Positions 6,401-6,520 of a stretch of DNA of 6,520 bases are shown here, one piece after another. Within the stretch, counting starts at the first letter, position 1, and each line of letters starts with the position of its first letter. The notes beneath the pieces were generated by a model. It did not search any database. It saw only the letters and a program-made list of their open reading frames with translations, and was not told the origin of the DNA. The translations under genes and the position numbers were made by a program. Location of the stretch: positions 4,169 through 10,688 of the forward strand of contig PBEJ01000033.1 in assembly GCA_002719595.1 (NCBI GenBank). Direction: 5' to 3'. This DNA comes from Verrucomicrobiales bacterium. Its GTDB lineage: Bacteria; Verrucomicrobiota; Verrucomicrobiia; Limisphaerales; UBA1100.

Positions 6401-6520
6401 GTGGTTGTACTCCGAAATGTAATGGAACGCCGTGGCGAACTAGCCCTCCTCCAGGCGATTGGCTTCAAAAAATTTTCCTTGTATTGGATGATGCTGGCCG
6501 AACATGGCGGATTACTAATT
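3458..6520 (+). CDS. Large FtsX/MacB-type ABC transporter permease with two permease halves (3' partial)
   Basis: The frame from ATG 3458 is open for 1021 codons to the right edge with no stop. After a short cytoplasmic lead (MNLTRLIFSSLRHHARAHS), the first membrane helix spans about 20-41, ending LTGSLVVGDSVKRTL, a characteristic opening of PVC-group permeases. A large extracytoplasmic domain (about 45-495) follows. The first FtsX domain then has helices near 499-523, 545-575 and 598-620, with the cytoplasmic motif EQRTTQIGTLMAIGF (525-539). Linker helices lie near 647-666 and 675-696, and another near 725-745. A second extracytoplasmic domain covers about 750-955. The second FtsX domain starts at about 962 and shows ERRGELALLQAIGF (990-1003) before the window ends. 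This resembles the ten-helix YbbP architecture, but is longer than the ~800-residue E. coli protein, mainly through the first extracytoplasmic domain. Such permeases do mechanical work on lipids, lipoproteins or extracytoplasmic partners. The substrate is unknown. I expect at least two more helices beyond the edge. Confidence 0.92.
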   Translation, partial: MNLTRLIFSSLRHHARAHSGTLLGSIIASTILTGSLVVGDSVKRTLQDQAKQRLGKIQIALEQHDRFFRSDLGKQLQLNSKIHFAPLLKINAAGYTENEQGQTSNRANNIQLIGIDDNFWHQAMLKADRAPTIGENEALINRALARQLNLKEGDEFRLRIAKPSILPRDAPLSVAEDLTVRLRLSVAKITSSSSELANFNLRPGASPPYNVFVPLSWLQTEAELPNRANILIGSGGESANQLVKKANQILKTSWRLTDAELEIVENRKTSIIDIRTDRIFLDKRTLRATHGSDTALTYIANNIQNGDQATPYSMITAVSPNFMGDQTPKGDQILITQWLAEDLGAKPGDKLKVDYYILGLNRQLKERSHIFTVKGIVPTEKPGWRELMPNFPGIVDRDNLRDWNPGIDFDSGRVRDKDEEFWKKHRGTPKAFIALNTGQKLWANRYGEATTIRYPFTESKTEEIKLSLSKKLKPADIGLVFRDVRTEALTGKSANDFGGLFIGLSFFLVLSALILMGLLFAFGIEQRTTQIGTLMAIGFTGKSVRNLLLAEGLALATLGAGLGAWVGLGYTQALVKLLNSDWGGAIGNGTISYHYEPLTIVYGILGGLFVALLTIWLTVRKLSRTKAITLLQRETTPSDNTRTSRKAVITATICFLGAIVLGIVLKDAQGQMKAGGFFGAGIMLLISCLCLCHCYLKKLATTGGDSFTNLTSMGWRSSARRSGRSLACIGLLACGVFLLVAVGAFRIDPKEGAGENWSGTGGFALYGQSDVPLLYDLNTKIGREKMVLNGEVNLVQLRVREGDDASCLNLNQTTEPRLLGVNPDQLSKRNAFTFAKGKSWEVLKQKTDNAVPAVVDMNTGMWALHVKVGDTIDYPKESGGTFKIRIAGFISNSMLQGDLIISEKDFVEQFPSASGYRVFLINSKNPKKTSEELSYALEDYGLELTKSVDRLTAFSQVQNTYLDIFQILGAMALLLGSVGLGVVVLRNVMERRGELALLQAIGFKKFSLYWMMLAEHGGLLI

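Noticed and set aside
1..6520. Mobile element, CRISPR array, tRNA/rRNA or defence system
   Set aside because: No transposase or integrase motifs, regularly spaced repeats, tRNA-like cloverleaf or rRNA-like stretch was seen; nearly all bases are in the five + strand genes described.

Overview
The window looks like bacterial chromosome with moderate to low GC, dense coding and all genes on the + strand. Several protein families point to the Planctomycetes-Verrucomicrobia-Chlamydiae (PVC) superphylum, most likely Verrucomicrobia. These are exported PQQ-like propellers with a DWPxFRGN-type N-terminus, a GT4-type glycosyltransferase opening ITPGAGxMYCGNCFRDNAL, and a very long FtsX/MacB-type permease with two permease halves. 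The assignment rests on remembered family features, not on a search. No start codon has a convincing, well-spaced Shine-Dalgarno sequence, and at least two genes start with GTG.

Layout. Bases 1-104 are the last ~33 codons of a PQQ-like beta-propeller gene that enters from the left. After a ~100-base gap holding a good -10 box comes a complete secreted eight-repeat PQQ-like propeller gene (209-1345). An 86-base gap with an 8-bp inverted repeat at its edges leads to a complete GT-B glycosyltransferase (1433-2746). Thirteen bases later comes the ATPase of a MacB/LolD-type ABC transporter (2760-3461). It overlaps by ATGA the start of its large permease (3458 to beyond 6520), which is open to the right edge with 1021 codons visible and no stop.

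How the genes may work together. The ATPase and permease clearly form one transporter: LolD/MacB-like ATPase, FtsX domains, and large extracytoplasmic domains. Its closest architectural relative that I know is YbbA-YbbP, a mechanotransmission-type ABC system and not a channel for small solutes. The tight spacing suggests the glycosyltransferase is co-transcribed with it, which would fit envelope glycoconjugate or lipid work, but the substrate cannot be read from sequence. The propellers may be cell-envelope scaffolds or assembly factors; their link to the transporter is only proximity.

I see no mobile element, CRISPR array, tRNA, rRNA or defence system. The window is mostly ordinary envelope-type genes. 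The most notable points are the size and internal motif duplication of the permease, the tandem propellers, and the glycosyltransferase-exporter linkage.
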